A stretch of DNA of 64,000 nucleotides from assembly GCA_026413225.1 (NCBI GenBank), contig CM048575.1:4988001-5052000 (forward strand), read 5' to 3'. Made by a program: the position numbers and the translations under genes. This stretch comes from Otis tarda. Taxonomy: Eukaryota > Chordata > Aves > Otidiformes > Otididae. The notes under the pieces were generated by a model. It had not been told where the DNA came from. It was given only the letters and a program-made list of their open reading frames with translations, and searched no databases. The stretch's first letter is position 1; each line of letters begins with the position of its first letter. This document shows positions 26,005-37,037 of the stretch, piece after piece.

Positions 26005-26790
26005 TGCTTTGCTGAAGCTGATGCGTTAATGTTCACTCTATTAATATTGATTTAATTACTTAAACATGCCGTATCTTAATGGCATGATGTCTACCTACTC
26101 TGGAAACAAACTCAGACAACAAAATAACGTGCTGACAGAGCAAAGGTTTACATCTCTGTGACTGGTAATGGTAAAGCTGTAGAACTAGACTGTATTTTTT
26201 TTAAAAATAGCTAATTTCTGGTTCTTTAGCATGACATGTCTCCTGATCGTGACACTTAATAAATGCTATTAATAAATGCCAATAAATGTCATGACGTTTT
26301 ATATTCTCACAGAAAAGGAAAGTGTGAGGTCTCTTTCTGGCGATACGAGGATTTCCTTGAGAAGGACAAGTCTACATGCTCATAACGCCAGCTTCAGCTA
26401 CATACAGCTTCCTGCGTCTGCCAGGACCGCCAAGACACCACTTAATAGGTTATTGTTTCAATTAGTCCACGATTACAGCTGCTAATCTCTAATTCCTCAT
26501 TGTTGTGGCTCCTTTTGACTTCACTCTGGTTATTAAGAAGCGTTTGGATTTTATTACAATTGACAGGAACTCCAGCCTTCTCCATAGATAAAACACTGCC
26601 TGTTGCAAAAGAAATGCAGAAGTAATGAAAAGAGCCTTTTGAGTTTGTTTTTAGGGGTTCTTAAAATTACATCATAAACGCAACGCAGAATTCAATTAAG
26701 CTGGAAAATTATAATGCTGAAGGGGGAGAGACTGGATTTCTTACAGAGATAAATCAAAATTTCTTTAATTAGTTTTCAGTTGTGAACACA
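26005..26790. promoter_or_regulatory. Candidate conserved non-coding element cluster
   Basis: AT-rich and repeat-free. It starts with TGCGTTAATG and TATTAATATTGATTTAATTA near 26020-26060, then has three spaced AATAAATG units at about 26258-26288, and further ATTA cores to 26770. No open frame above 69 codons. The composition suggests clustered homeodomain sites. Function and conservation are inferred. Confidence 0.33.
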
Positions 26791-26976
26791 AGTCTAGCTT
26801 GGAAAAATGAAAAAATGAACTAACACAAAATAAGAGAAAGGAATTATTGCTAATAGCAGGGTAGGCAGATAGGTGAGGCATCCCTGTACTCCATTGCACA
26901 CCTCTCCGCTTGGAGATCTGTGCGTTGCATTAGTTCGACCTTGGAAATGTCAATGGTTCAGTTTTGATGAGCACGT

Positions 26977-27222
26977 GGCAGTGGGCACAAACCGAAAGAC
27001 AAGAGGCTCCGTTTGAACATCTGAGATCACTTTTTACTGTGAGGGTGAGCGAGCACTGGCAGAGTACCCAGGGAGGTCCTGGCATCTCCATTCCAGGGGA
27101 TATTCAGAAGCTGCCTGGACGTGGTCCTGGGCAGCTGGCTCCGGGTGGCCCTGCTTGAGCAGGGAGGTTGGACCAGGCCTGCAGAGACCCCTGCCAGCCC
27201 CCGCCAGTCTCCCATCCTGTGA
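26977..27222 (+). mobile_element. CR1 LINE, 3' end fragment, divergent subfamily
   Basis: A sense CR1 piece of about 246 bases from an older subfamily. It has GGGCACAAACCGAAAGAC, CTCCGTTTGAACAT, TTTACTGTGAGGGTGAGCGA, GTGGCCCTGCTTGAGCAGG and GGTTGGACCAGGCCTGCAGA, all in CR1 order. It ends at a decayed tail CCATCCTGTGAT. It is more diverged than the other copies and has no coding capacity. Confidence 0.85.
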
Positions 27223-28019
27223 TAAGCCCGTTGGAGTGCTTCCGCCTGCCCGGCTTCAAGGTGTACACACCTGGGCGGAGAGGGACTGAGAGGTGAGTGA
27301 TGGGAGATCTAGGCGAGGAAAACTGGAAGTGATCTAAGGGGAAGAAGGCTTAAGCCGTGAGGAGGATTGTCGGAATGACTGAAAGAGGTGCGATTTGAGT
27401 TGTGTAAGGCTTCTGGTGCTGCATTGTAGCTCTTAAAGAGGTAGCAGTTGTCCTCTTAGGAAGTGTGCCGTCCCCCCTGCACAGAGAACCTGACATCACA
27501 GCGTGGTTTTAACACCCAGGCAAGCACTGAATCTGTTCCTCCGAAATGACGGGCAGTGGGCCGTAAGCTGATGCTGGAAACCCTCCTTTCCCCTGCTGCC
27601 CGTGATGTGGGTAAGAACGCCGGTGGAGGGAGGAGCTAGAGGATGTCTTCTGGTAGAATGATGGAGTTCAACTTCCTGCGAGGCTACGGGACCCTTCTTT
27701 GCGGATGTGCAGGTCACTGGCTCGTGTCCGTCAGAGCGTCCCGTTGCCGGGAATGGGCCGACTAAAACCCTTCCGTTGGTGTCCTTGTCCTTGCAGCGCG
27801 TAGGACCTCCAGCGCTGGGCTGGCAGCGGAGGAGTTTGCCTCCGTGTTTAATTTTATTGCGGGACGGAGAGGGACACTCTGTCTTGAGAGCGAGCGCTGA
27901 AGCTCGCTGCAGAGTTCACAGTCCTGGGAGATGGAACGCGACCTGCTTCACATTTTAACCGCAGGACGGGGAGCAATAAGGAGGGTCTGTTTTCCCCTCC
28001 CCCTTCCCAGCGTGCAGCC
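27223..28019. other. Non-coding stretch, no gene seen
   Basis: GC-moderate sequence following the CR1. The open frames at 27496-27958 are short (73 and 83 codons), on opposite strands, and show no domain. Confidence 0.5.
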
Positions 28020-28400
28020 GCCCCCGGTTACAAACACGGCAATTTAAAAACATGTAAAAGTCATAAATGAGACAGCAGCTGTGTACAGCTTCAGCAAAAT
28101 GCTAAATTGCTGCATCACTGTGGGCTCTAAATGACAATAAACCTTCCACCTCTCATAAATTAAGCAGACTTTCAAAAAAATGATATCTACAACTGCAACT
28201 TTTTATGGATGTTGGGTAACTTTAATCATTTTGCAAAATGTGATTCCTGGTCATAAATTCTCTCCCAAGTACAGATTTAGGGAGAGCTAAAGCGCTGCAG
28301 TGACTTGATAGGTAAGTTTTAATCTGACAGTGCCAAAAAGTCGATTAGATTTATCCTGAGGCAGCGGCTGCCCGGTAATTACAGCAGGGCAGACGTAACA
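28020..28400. promoter_or_regulatory. Candidate conserved non-coding element
   Basis: Repeat-free sequence with no open frame. Features include ACATGTAAAAGTCATAAATG, TGCTAAATTGCTGCATCA (MAF-like), GACAATAAACC (forkhead/CDX-like) and several ATAAATTAAG and TTTAATC cores. Similar in character to the blocks at 20.0, 25.1 and 26.0 kb. Function is inferred. Confidence 0.35.
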
Positions 28401-31400
28401 GGGGTTTTGGATGCCAGGAAGGTGACTTACAGGGTGTGTCACAGGTTCAGGAGATGAACTTGGAAATACTCTTGACCTGATTTTAACAGGTAATTCTGGA
28501 ACCCACCTACTTTTTAAAAACCGGGTCAGGGAAAGGCAGGCCCGTCAGGGGACAGCTGTGACCTCCCAGCGTACGCTCTGCTCACAAATATCTTCTTACC
28601 ATTCAGGAGAAGGAACGTAAGCCTCCTTTCTTGCCGTTGTTTCTAGTACAAAAATGACATTCCTGCATTCCTATGGCTGTGATTTTTCACCGTGCAGTAG
28701 TACACTTGTTTTTTAGCTAGTGTTGGTCATTCGGTTTTGAATTTGGCCCCAAGTTCTTGTGCGCAGGACTAGGAGGTGAATGCGCAGCCATCAGATGCCA
28801 GGGGCTGGGGCAGGGTTGCTGAACCGTGCTGGACCGCTCGTGCCAGGTCAATTAGAGGCGACCTTTGATTAATTTCCTTGTTGGAAACCTGATTGCACTT
28901 ACTGTTCATCCTCTGTATTATGAAGAAATTATTTTTTTTTCAGTAGGTGAAACGATTTCTTTCAGTAACTGAGTTAGGAGGTTTTCTGTTTATTTGGGGT
29001 TTTTTTTTTTGTTTTTTTTCAAAAGCCAGATATCCAGTGATATCACAGGGTGGCCTGGCTAACCATGCCTCCCTTCTCTAACTGCTAAGTCTGTCTTGTA
29101 TCCTTTAATAAATAAATTTAACATGAACTGAAAGGCAGCAGACCATTCATTTAACGAGAAAAGCTGGAGTAGTCAATATTACAGATGAGAAATGCAAATG
29201 AGCTCACAATGCTATTGGAACATTGACTTTTCACATTTATAAAATTTTACTTTCTGTATTTCAGATTAGGAAAAAAAAAAAACTTTTAGCTCCTTGTGTT
29301 TTTTTTCAAAGCACTTAGGAAGGTTTTCGTATTGCATTTTCCTCGTGGGGGGTTGATAGCACCGCTGAACCCGGTTCACTGTCGGTATTCCGTACTCGCC
29401 CGGGGAGAGGCGTCTCTCCGCATGCCGAGGGAGATCCACAGAGCTTTTCCCAGCATCGCTTCTCTATTTAGACGGAGACTTTTTTCTTTGGTTTTGTCAC
29501 TGTGAGGGTACGGATCGTGTTCAAACCAAGTTCCGTGTGCGTGTGGGTAGGAGAGCAGGCGCTCAGGGCTGCCTTTCTGTTCGGCTCCAGAGGCAAAGCT
29601 CCGTATCCAAGCGCTTGCGGAAAAGGAAACCACAGCTCCTGAAGTCACCTGGGGGAGACGGTGTTTGCGGTTAGATACAGTCTCATTTGGCACAGGAGCA
29701 ATTCTACCTTCGAGTGACAATTTGAGGTGACGTTTCCAATGCTGTGGAAGAAAAATCGCTTTCCTGGATGAAAAAAAAGAAATAATGTTTGGTTTTTTGG
29801 TGTTTTTTTTTTTTTAATAAAAAGAGATACAAATACACAATATCAGCATTAGTCGAATGAAATGAATGCTTCCAATATTTTTTAAAGCTTGTTCATATGA
29901 ATCAACCATTTCTGAAACTGTGGTTTATCAGGTAATATTGCAGTTATATATGAGCAAAGCGACGGCCATTCTGCTACCTTGTTACTCCGTGCACTAGGGT
30001 TGCGTTTTTTGGATAAAGTTAACCTTGGTGAAATACATTGTGGTTCACAAATGTATCTTCAGCTGTCTGATAATAGGCCTTGCCCCTAACAACATATGAA
30101 TATTTAAATTACTGTTAATTATTTATAGTATATTTTCATTACACTGACTTTCAGCTTGGTCAAGGAGCAGATAAAGCTCGTTACGCTCTCAGGTTTAACG
30201 TACATCTCGAACAGCATCGCTGCTGCTGAAGGGAAGATAACCGCCGTGGTTTCATCCTGTGTTGGTTTCTGTGAGAGTCTGAAGAAGGTCACTGAGATGA
30301 GGCGCTCGTTGGCTTTAATATTTTAGAGGGAGATTCTAATATCTGTGTGCAAGTTAAACTCCAGGTTGCTGTGTCTAATAGAAACATTTCTTGAGGTGTA
30401 GCTCCTCAGCACGTGGTTGGGGACAATAAATAAAAAAGAAACAAGTCCAGTCTCTTTCCAGTAAGGTCCCAAGCAGTGGCTCGCACAAGCCTCTCGCCAG
30501 AGAAATTCTTCCACAGCCTGAAGTTTTTTATTAATTTTAACCTAGGTTATCCTGTTTCCATGTTATCTCATTGCACATGGTGTGAAAATGCATTTCTCCC
30601 TCCTCGATAATCAGATATGTTTTATATTTCCCACTTTTCCGGCGAGCTCTTTAACCCCTTCCTGACCGAGCTAAGCGTGCCGTTCGACATTTCCCCACAT
30701 TTTTGGCGGTTGTCCTTTCAACTTCCTCTTGTTTTTCTGTTGATCCTCTTTGGATTCCCTTCAGGTTGGTGTTGGTTCTGTAGCGAGCGCGGTGATACAG
30801 CCCATATAAATACCTGGGCGGGCGGGGGTATTGCTGAGGCGTCCCGTTACCTACAGCCTAGCGCAGCATTCCGCGTGAGCTAACGAGAACCCCCGTAAGG
30901 CCTGATTGAGATCTCCCCGCTGCGTAACCCAAGGAGATGCCCCGGCACGTGTTGACAGGATTTCATTAGCCTTTTCTGTAGCCGTATCTTCGTGCAAATC
31001 CATATCTAATCTTCAGTTTGCTGTCTCTGCTAGATCTCTTTCAGCGCTGCTGCTTCTTTGGATCTCTCTCGCTAAGGGTCTGCATTGTGGATTATTTTCC
31101 CTGGAGGTATTAGCGTGTATTTTTCCATATATGAAGATAATAAATGGAAAAAGCAGAGATGAAAAGAAAAACAATTACTTGAGAGCAGAAATAGAAAGAG
31201 ATGCAAAGGAAAGACTGACAGGGGGATAACGGAAGAAAAATCAAGGAAGAAGAATATGGAAAAATGAAAAAGGAGTTAAATAATCAGAATAAATTAATTA
31301 ATCAAAGTGCAGATCATGTGGACTAGAATAGCAAAGCACAAATGCAGAGAGCTAAAAGGAGACGGGGATAAGGATAATGAAGGATAAGTTGAAGTACAGG

Positions 31401-31847
31401 ATATATTTTCAAAATAATGCGTTTTAAAGTGCTGTTTGACTTTTAGCAAGGCAGTCACGCTCCGGGCACTGTAAGGCTCATGAAGAGGGGTTGTGAGGAA
31501 CAGCACCTTTTTCTCTTAACAAAAGCAGTGATTCTTACTCTGATCGTGTTTTTGTTTGCACTTCAGACCTCCCTGATTTTTAGTGGTGACTCATTATTTT
31601 TATCCCTATATCACAGATATGAAAATGTGATTTAGAAGGGCTGGGTGACTTGGCAAAGGTTATAAAAGAAGTCCTTACAAAGAAACACACATTTCTAAGT
31701 GTCCGGGTCAATCCACTGTCTCTATGCTGTGGTTAGAGAGAAGGAATCCTTGTCAGTTCTCACACCTTCTCTCCATGTTGTGGATGCTTTTATCACAGGG
31801 GTTAATTATGAGTTGTTGACCTCCTCTTTCACCATCTTGCCTCAGAT
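28401..31847. other. Non-coding stretch, no gene seen
   Basis: It holds T runs near 28999-29020 and 29800-29816 and an AT-rich patch at 30040-30150. A purine-rich, A-dominated stretch covers about 31130-31290 on the plus strand. Two overlapping open frames at 29296-29720 are on opposite strands and unconvincing. Confidence 0.5.
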
Positions 31848-32059
31848 GTAGAACACTGGAACAGGTTTGTAGAACACTGGCCCAGGTTGCCCAGAGAGGT
31901 GGTGGATGCCCCATCCCTGGAAACATTCCAGGCCAGGTTGGCCGGGGCTGTGAGCAACCTGATCTGGTTGGAGATGTCCCTGCTCCTCGCAGGGGGGTTG
32001 GACTGGGTTGGGTGGGCTTTAACAGTCCCTTCCCACCCAAACCATTCTGTGATTCTATG
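31848..32059 (+). mobile_element. CR1 LINE, 3' end fragment
   Basis: A sense CR1 tail of about 212 bases. It has AGAACACTGGCCCAGGTTGC, GAGAGGTGGTGGATGCCCC and GGAGATGTCCCTGCTC, and ends ATTCTGTGATTCTATG. It is nearly identical over the shared part to the copy at 57704-57868, so both are from one relatively young subfamily. The 5' edge carries a short duplication: GTAGAACACTGG occurs at 31848-31859 and again at 31869-31880. Confidence 0.95.
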
Positions 32060-32639
32060 TTTGATCATGCAGTGCCCATATCATCCAAAGCCATTGCCTA
32101 AATTAAAGATAGTAGCAAGAAAAGCATTTGATTTGCTTTTCTTCTCCTGGTGTGACACCGTGAGCTCTCAGCACGCAAAACGGCCTGCTTTCTGTAAGAT
32201 GGGGCCTTAGGACCACCGTTTGGGAACCACTGGCCTCAGTGCTGGGGTCGGGAGGAGAGGGAGCCCGGAGCAGACCCTGGCTGGCTCCCAGAGGAGACTG
32301 GAAGGCAGGGAGGGGAATGCCACTGTCAGCAAGTGTGGGAGGCTGGGGGAGCGCGGGGACGACGCGGTTCGTAAGCAGGTTGCCTGCATTCAAAGACCGA
32401 AGGTACCGGATACTAGAGCTCCAGGCGTCCCCACTGTTGCCAGGGGCTCAATGTGATTTGCGTGGCGCGCATGGGTATTCCTAGGGGAGAGTGACAGAGA
32501 CCATTAAATGAAAACAGATAATAAATCAGCTCCTTGCAGCCCCCACCGGTACATAAATATGACAGTGCGTGGGGCACACGGGCGAAGATAAACGGCTCGG
32601 TGTGTATAGGGTGAGGAATCCGTAAGGCAGAGAGGCTTC

Positions 32640-32930
32640 GTTTTCCCCTTTCCGTCCGCAGACGCTGCGCTGGCGTACGGCTAAGGAGGGTCAAGTGACT
32701 GTCACGGACTGCGCCGAAGAAACGTAACCTGTGTCAGAGCTGCCAGCCGTTCCGGCTTGAAAAGGTCGGCTCCCCAGACACGGGAGGTAATGTCACATGT
32801 TAAGGACACGAGGGTCTCCGGAGCGCGTTGGGAACAGCAGCCGAGCCGCGTCCGGCCCCGCCGAACCGTCCGGTTGTCACGGGGCTGGCGGAAAAGGCGG
32901 CTGAGAACAAGCGGGCTGGTGTCTGTAGTG
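32640..32930. other. CpG-rich patch, possible small CpG island
   Basis: By eye about thirteen CpG fall within the 80 bases at 32815-32892, well above the surroundings. In birds such patches can mark promoters. I see no exon or core promoter element that would confirm one. Confidence 0.45.
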
Positions 32931-35597
32931 GAGCTGCACTATCTTTTCTTCATTAGAAGGTTTTTAGGATCCCAGTCAGTAAGGTTGTGTTGCATGGGAA
33001 GAGGAAGGATACGAGGAGGTTTCGTGGCTGTAGGTGTGACCGACCCAGTGACTTATTCCACAATACGGGCTGCCGTGGTTCAAATCAGACTAAAGCTGAA
33101 GAAATTCTTGTAATTGTGACCTTTCCCGTGACTCAGATCACAAAGATTTTCTGTCAGTTTGGTCTGGGCTAGATTGAAAATTATGTCTTAGAAGTGAAAG
33201 ACGCAGTGAGTGAATCAAGCAGATTAAGCTGAATTATTGGCTCTGGACTTGCAGTACTCTTTTCCACAGGAGATGGAAGTACATTTACAAATAAATGTAA
33301 AGGGCTGCTTTGCCATTTCCCGTGAAACAGTTAGTATTTCTTTAATTATGAACACGATAGAACAGCACCCAGTTTCAGGCTGTTACGTTTCATGGCAGGT
33401 CGTCTCGTATCTCCCAGGAATTCAAGCCAACACGAAACCAGCTCTATATCAGAGTAGTGCACGTTCTCTGGTATCTTTACTGTTTAAATATCTAAAAATA
33501 AATGTCTTAAGAATCATGTTCAAAGAGGAGGAGAATATTTTTGTTGCTTTCCAAAGAGAAAGGATAAAGTTTATTCTTACTGCCTTTTAAAAAAGGCTGA
33601 TAAATTGGATGGTAAATGGAGAAATCTGCAATGTCAGAGAAAGTTTAAAAGATATTGAGCTTACTGATTGCAAAATCTGGTTGTGACGCCAGGTATGAAG
33701 GGAGATTGGAACGGATCTTTTCAGTGCACAGCGTTATGCCATGACACCTCTGTCATCTCAGGCTATCTACTGCAAGTAAATGTGAATGAGTCATTCATCT
33801 AACAGTTGAAAAAGTAGCTTCACGCTGTCTTCTCCAGCCTTTAGTAGGTATTCATTTCTATTTTTTGTCTATCCAAACCTGCAACAGAGATTGCAATGCG
33901 ATGAGGAAGGTAAGTCAGGGAAACCCTTTAGCGCAGAGACGGAGCGAAGCGCTGCGTTTGCCTGCGCTGGTGCTTAGCGCCTGTGTGCTTCTGCCGGAGT
34001 TGGTGGCGTTCCCGGCTCTGACAGTTTGTCAGAACTGGTGCCTCTTGGGATTTCTCAGATGTCATGGCAGGATCAGACTTGATAGTCATTTCTGAAGAGA
34101 CTCAGACAGTAACAACTAAAAATGCCATTAACGTCTCTAGCTGTGGGCTTACATTTTTCCCTTACGCTTCTAATCTCAGCTTGCAAAGTGTGGCTTTTGG
34201 GGACGGTAAGTGATTCATTACTATGGCCGTATTACCATATCCTGAAAGTTGCTGCCCCTTATTTCTGACTCTGCTTCCTCATTTGAAAGTTTGTTTGGGC
34301 AATGCACATCCGTACCCATCACCTGATCAGCCAAGTGGTACCTGTGCGTGGAGTATCTGAATTGCCGAGCTAAAACGTGTCTGAAAACTCATTTAGAAAT
34401 AGGGGAGAACTTTTAGGATTTCTTAGATGTGTGGAGAGAGAAGAAGTAATCGCTGCAGAGCTAACTGAACCTACAGAACTGATCTCTGAGCCAAACTGCC
34501 CCAGTTCCAGTGCCTGTGTTGAGGTGGTTGGACGCGTCCATCGCTACCTCCAAATGCTCTGAAGCAACGGCAATTTTATCTGCTTTTCCTGGAAGCCACA
34601 GCTCCTCAGAGCCACAGCAAAACGTTTTGGTGTCCAAGTAAATAAGTGATGTTTAGCTGACTCAGCCTTGACCTTCATACTTCTAGAATGCTAAAGTTGC
34701 ATTATAGGCAGCTTGAGGGGTTTTCTTGGTGGGAATATTTTTTTAGTTCTAAAGTGCTGCAAATCTGACATCTAAAAAAATGGACATTTAAGAGAGAACA
34801 AAAGAATCAGGACATTCAGACAAAAGGAAATGTTTTCAGCACATTAGGAATCTGGGACCAGCTTTTGGAACCCGTGATGGTTAACATGGTCACCTTAGGA
34901 CCTCTAACTGATAGAGGTGGCTACAGCTCTAACTCAGCAGCTGGTTAATGCACAGATTAGATTATATCAGTAGAAAAATTCAGAGTTCTTTTGAAGTATC
35001 AGATACTTTCTAAAAGGGCTTGAGATAAAGCTGGAATCCGCTGAATGTCAGGTGGAAGACACAATATTGACCAGGCTGTGGCTTGTTCTTCGGTGATGAC
35101 ACTGAAGAGCTCTCTGACATGTTTTGATTTCTTTCGTAGTTTTGACTCTTTATGAAGGCTTGAAGAGTTGAGGCCCTTCAAAGAGTTGAGGAAAGCTCTG
35201 AATGAAAGTTTGCGTGAGCAGAGGATGCCCTGCAAATGTGAACCAAGCGTTAAGTACAGTTGTCTGCAGTGCTTAATTGCCCCTGCAACTTTTTTTGTCT
35301 GTCTTCTCATTTTTCCTAGGTTGGCATATTTGTGGATGAATACCACTGGGAGTTAAGGACTTGCTGTGACTCTCACTCTTACTTATAGGAGTTTTGCCTG
35401 CAGCAGTCGCATAGTTGAAAAATATAGATCCATGTGACTGCTAAGAGACCACTGAGAAGCCAAGTAAGTAGGACTCATGGCCATTTTGCAATTCCACCTC
35501 ATTAGACATGTTTTGGGGCTTATGATTGTGCTGTGAGGATAAATAAGTATAAATATTATATTTGCCTCCAGGTTATCTTTAAAAATGTATTTCTCTG

Positions 35598-35642
35598 TCT
35601 CCCTCCCCCTCTTTCTTTCTTTTTTTTTTTTTTCCCCCCTCC
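35598..35642. repeat. Polypyrimidine tract, 45 bases
   Basis: An uninterrupted C/T run: C-rich, then CTTT units, then a long T run, then C6 and CTCC. The pure purine opposite strand makes it a candidate for triplex (H-DNA) formation. Confidence 0.85.
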
Positions 35643-36271
35643 AATTTTCAGTGTAGTCTGTCAGCTCCTGGTAGGTGAGTTATCAACTCCGTGGTCTCAC
35701 AGTATGGTGGCCCAGCATAAGGTATTACATTGTAAAGGGCTGCCTTGTGCTGCCAATTACTCGAGGTTCTAGAAAGCAAAACTTGCAGTAGCATGATTAA
35801 GTCCATGTGCTAGTAGAAATTCACATAACCCCAAAACTACTGTTAGAAAAAGTACTGCAAAAAATATTTGACTTGTCCTCGTTTTCAAAATATAAAAAAG
35901 TGGCGATAGCTGTCTTTTTTTATCATTTGAACAACTCTTCTGCGTTACCTTTGAGATACAGAGGAACAAGCCACTACAGCAAAACTTGGGGAAACACAAA
36001 CCTAAACTGATATTGTTACCCAGACGTTGGTCTTTCTTAAACAAAGTGCAAATTCTGTGTTGGACACACTGATCCAGTTCGCTACCTGCTGCGGACCTGT
36101 GTGTCTCCAGCGGAGTCCGTGGAATTACGCCAGTTCGCACCATGGCGACCGATCCCTCGGTCCTCTCTCACCAGCGTGCGGCTCGGGAGCGGGGGTCTGA
36201 ATGACCACGAGGAGGCAGCGTGGAAGGCCCAGAGCATAGGGTGGTGGCACCACTTTCCTTTAGGTTTGTTA

Positions 36272-36340
36272 TCAGAGCAGGTCACCGGGGACTGGATGAT
36301 TGTTGTAGGTCCTTTCCAACTGGAACTATTCTGTTCTATG
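36272..36340 (+). mobile_element. CR1 LINE tail, short divergent fragment
   Basis: About 70 bases resembling the CR1 3' end: GGGGACTGGATGAT, then AGGTCCTTTCCAACTGGAAC and a decayed tail ATTCTGTTCTATG. Short and diverged, so the 5' boundary is uncertain. Confidence 0.75.
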
Positions 36341-36980
36341 TTTTCCAGTAAACAGAGATGTTAAAAGCTCCCGCATAGATCCTGAAGGATTTCTGGTTTT
36401 ACAAAGGATGCTTTAAGCTGTTGTGCACTGATAGTCCAGATATGCTCCAAAATTTTGATGAAGTGAGTTTAAATACTGCTCGTGAGAAGGCCTACGATCC
36501 TTTAGTTAAGGATGAGAACGGAGTTTTAGGAACAACGACCATACTGTTTCGATTTCTTCCTGTACCAGCCCTCCCCGTTCTGAAGTACGTTAAGAGGCTG
36601 TGCTGCCTTAAACGGAAATGTTTGACAAATACAGATTGCTCTAACTATATCTAAGTGCGTGTGTACGCACATGCTGAGCAAACAGACACAGGCGGCCAGC
36701 AGAGAGAAACTATCCTCATGTTTGCTTCTGAAACATTTTCACAGGGACCATTAAAAGAGCCTTCTCCGATATTTGGGAAAACCATGTGCCTCTCCAGTGA
36801 GGGACAGTTAGTGAGGAACCAGGAACACCAAATGCCGACCAGCTTTGCCAGTAAGTACTTTTTGTTTTCCTTTCTTAATAAATGTTTATTCTTTTGAATA
36901 CTTGCACAATGACAGTAGGGAAAATTGCATCAAATGCAATGGCTTAATCTGTGTATAACGCAGTCATAGACGGTGTGAAT
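36341..36980. other. Non-coding stretch, no gene seen
   Basis: Between two CR1 remnants. The plus-strand open frames at 36421-36654 and 36655-36897 (77 and 80 codons) have no recognisable domain. Confidence 0.5.
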
Positions 36981-37037
36981 TCATAGAATCATAGAATGGT
37001 TAGGGATGGAAGGGACCTTCAAAGGTCATCTAGTCCA
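36981..37037 (-). mobile_element. CR1 LINE tail, very short fragment
   Basis: Only the last ~57 bases of a CR1 in antisense: TCATAGAATCATAGAATGG, then GATGGAAGGGACCTTCAAAG and GTCATCTAGTCCAC. The sequence match to the young consensus is good, so this is a very strongly 5'-truncated insertion. Confidence 0.93.

Larger units (their letters stand above)
32060..36271. other. Non-coding stretch, no gene seen
   Basis: Contains a CpG-rich patch at 32640-32930 and a 45-base polypyrimidine tract at 35598-35642, both listed separately. A GC-rich patch of about 200 bases precedes the next CR1 (36080-36270). The open frames (118 codons at 32757, 117 at 33237, 115 on the minus strand at 34999-35346, 124 on the minus strand at 35769-36143) show no domain that I recognise. 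Confidence 0.5.

Noticed and set aside
25512-26036. 174-codon and 153-codon minus-strand open frames
   Set aside because: They overlap in two frames on a CpG-rich patch where stop codons are rare. No domain seen.
33070-33090. GTGGTTCAAATCAGAC, resembling a tRNA T-arm / B box
   Set aside because: No matching A box, acceptor stem or cloverleaf could be built around it.
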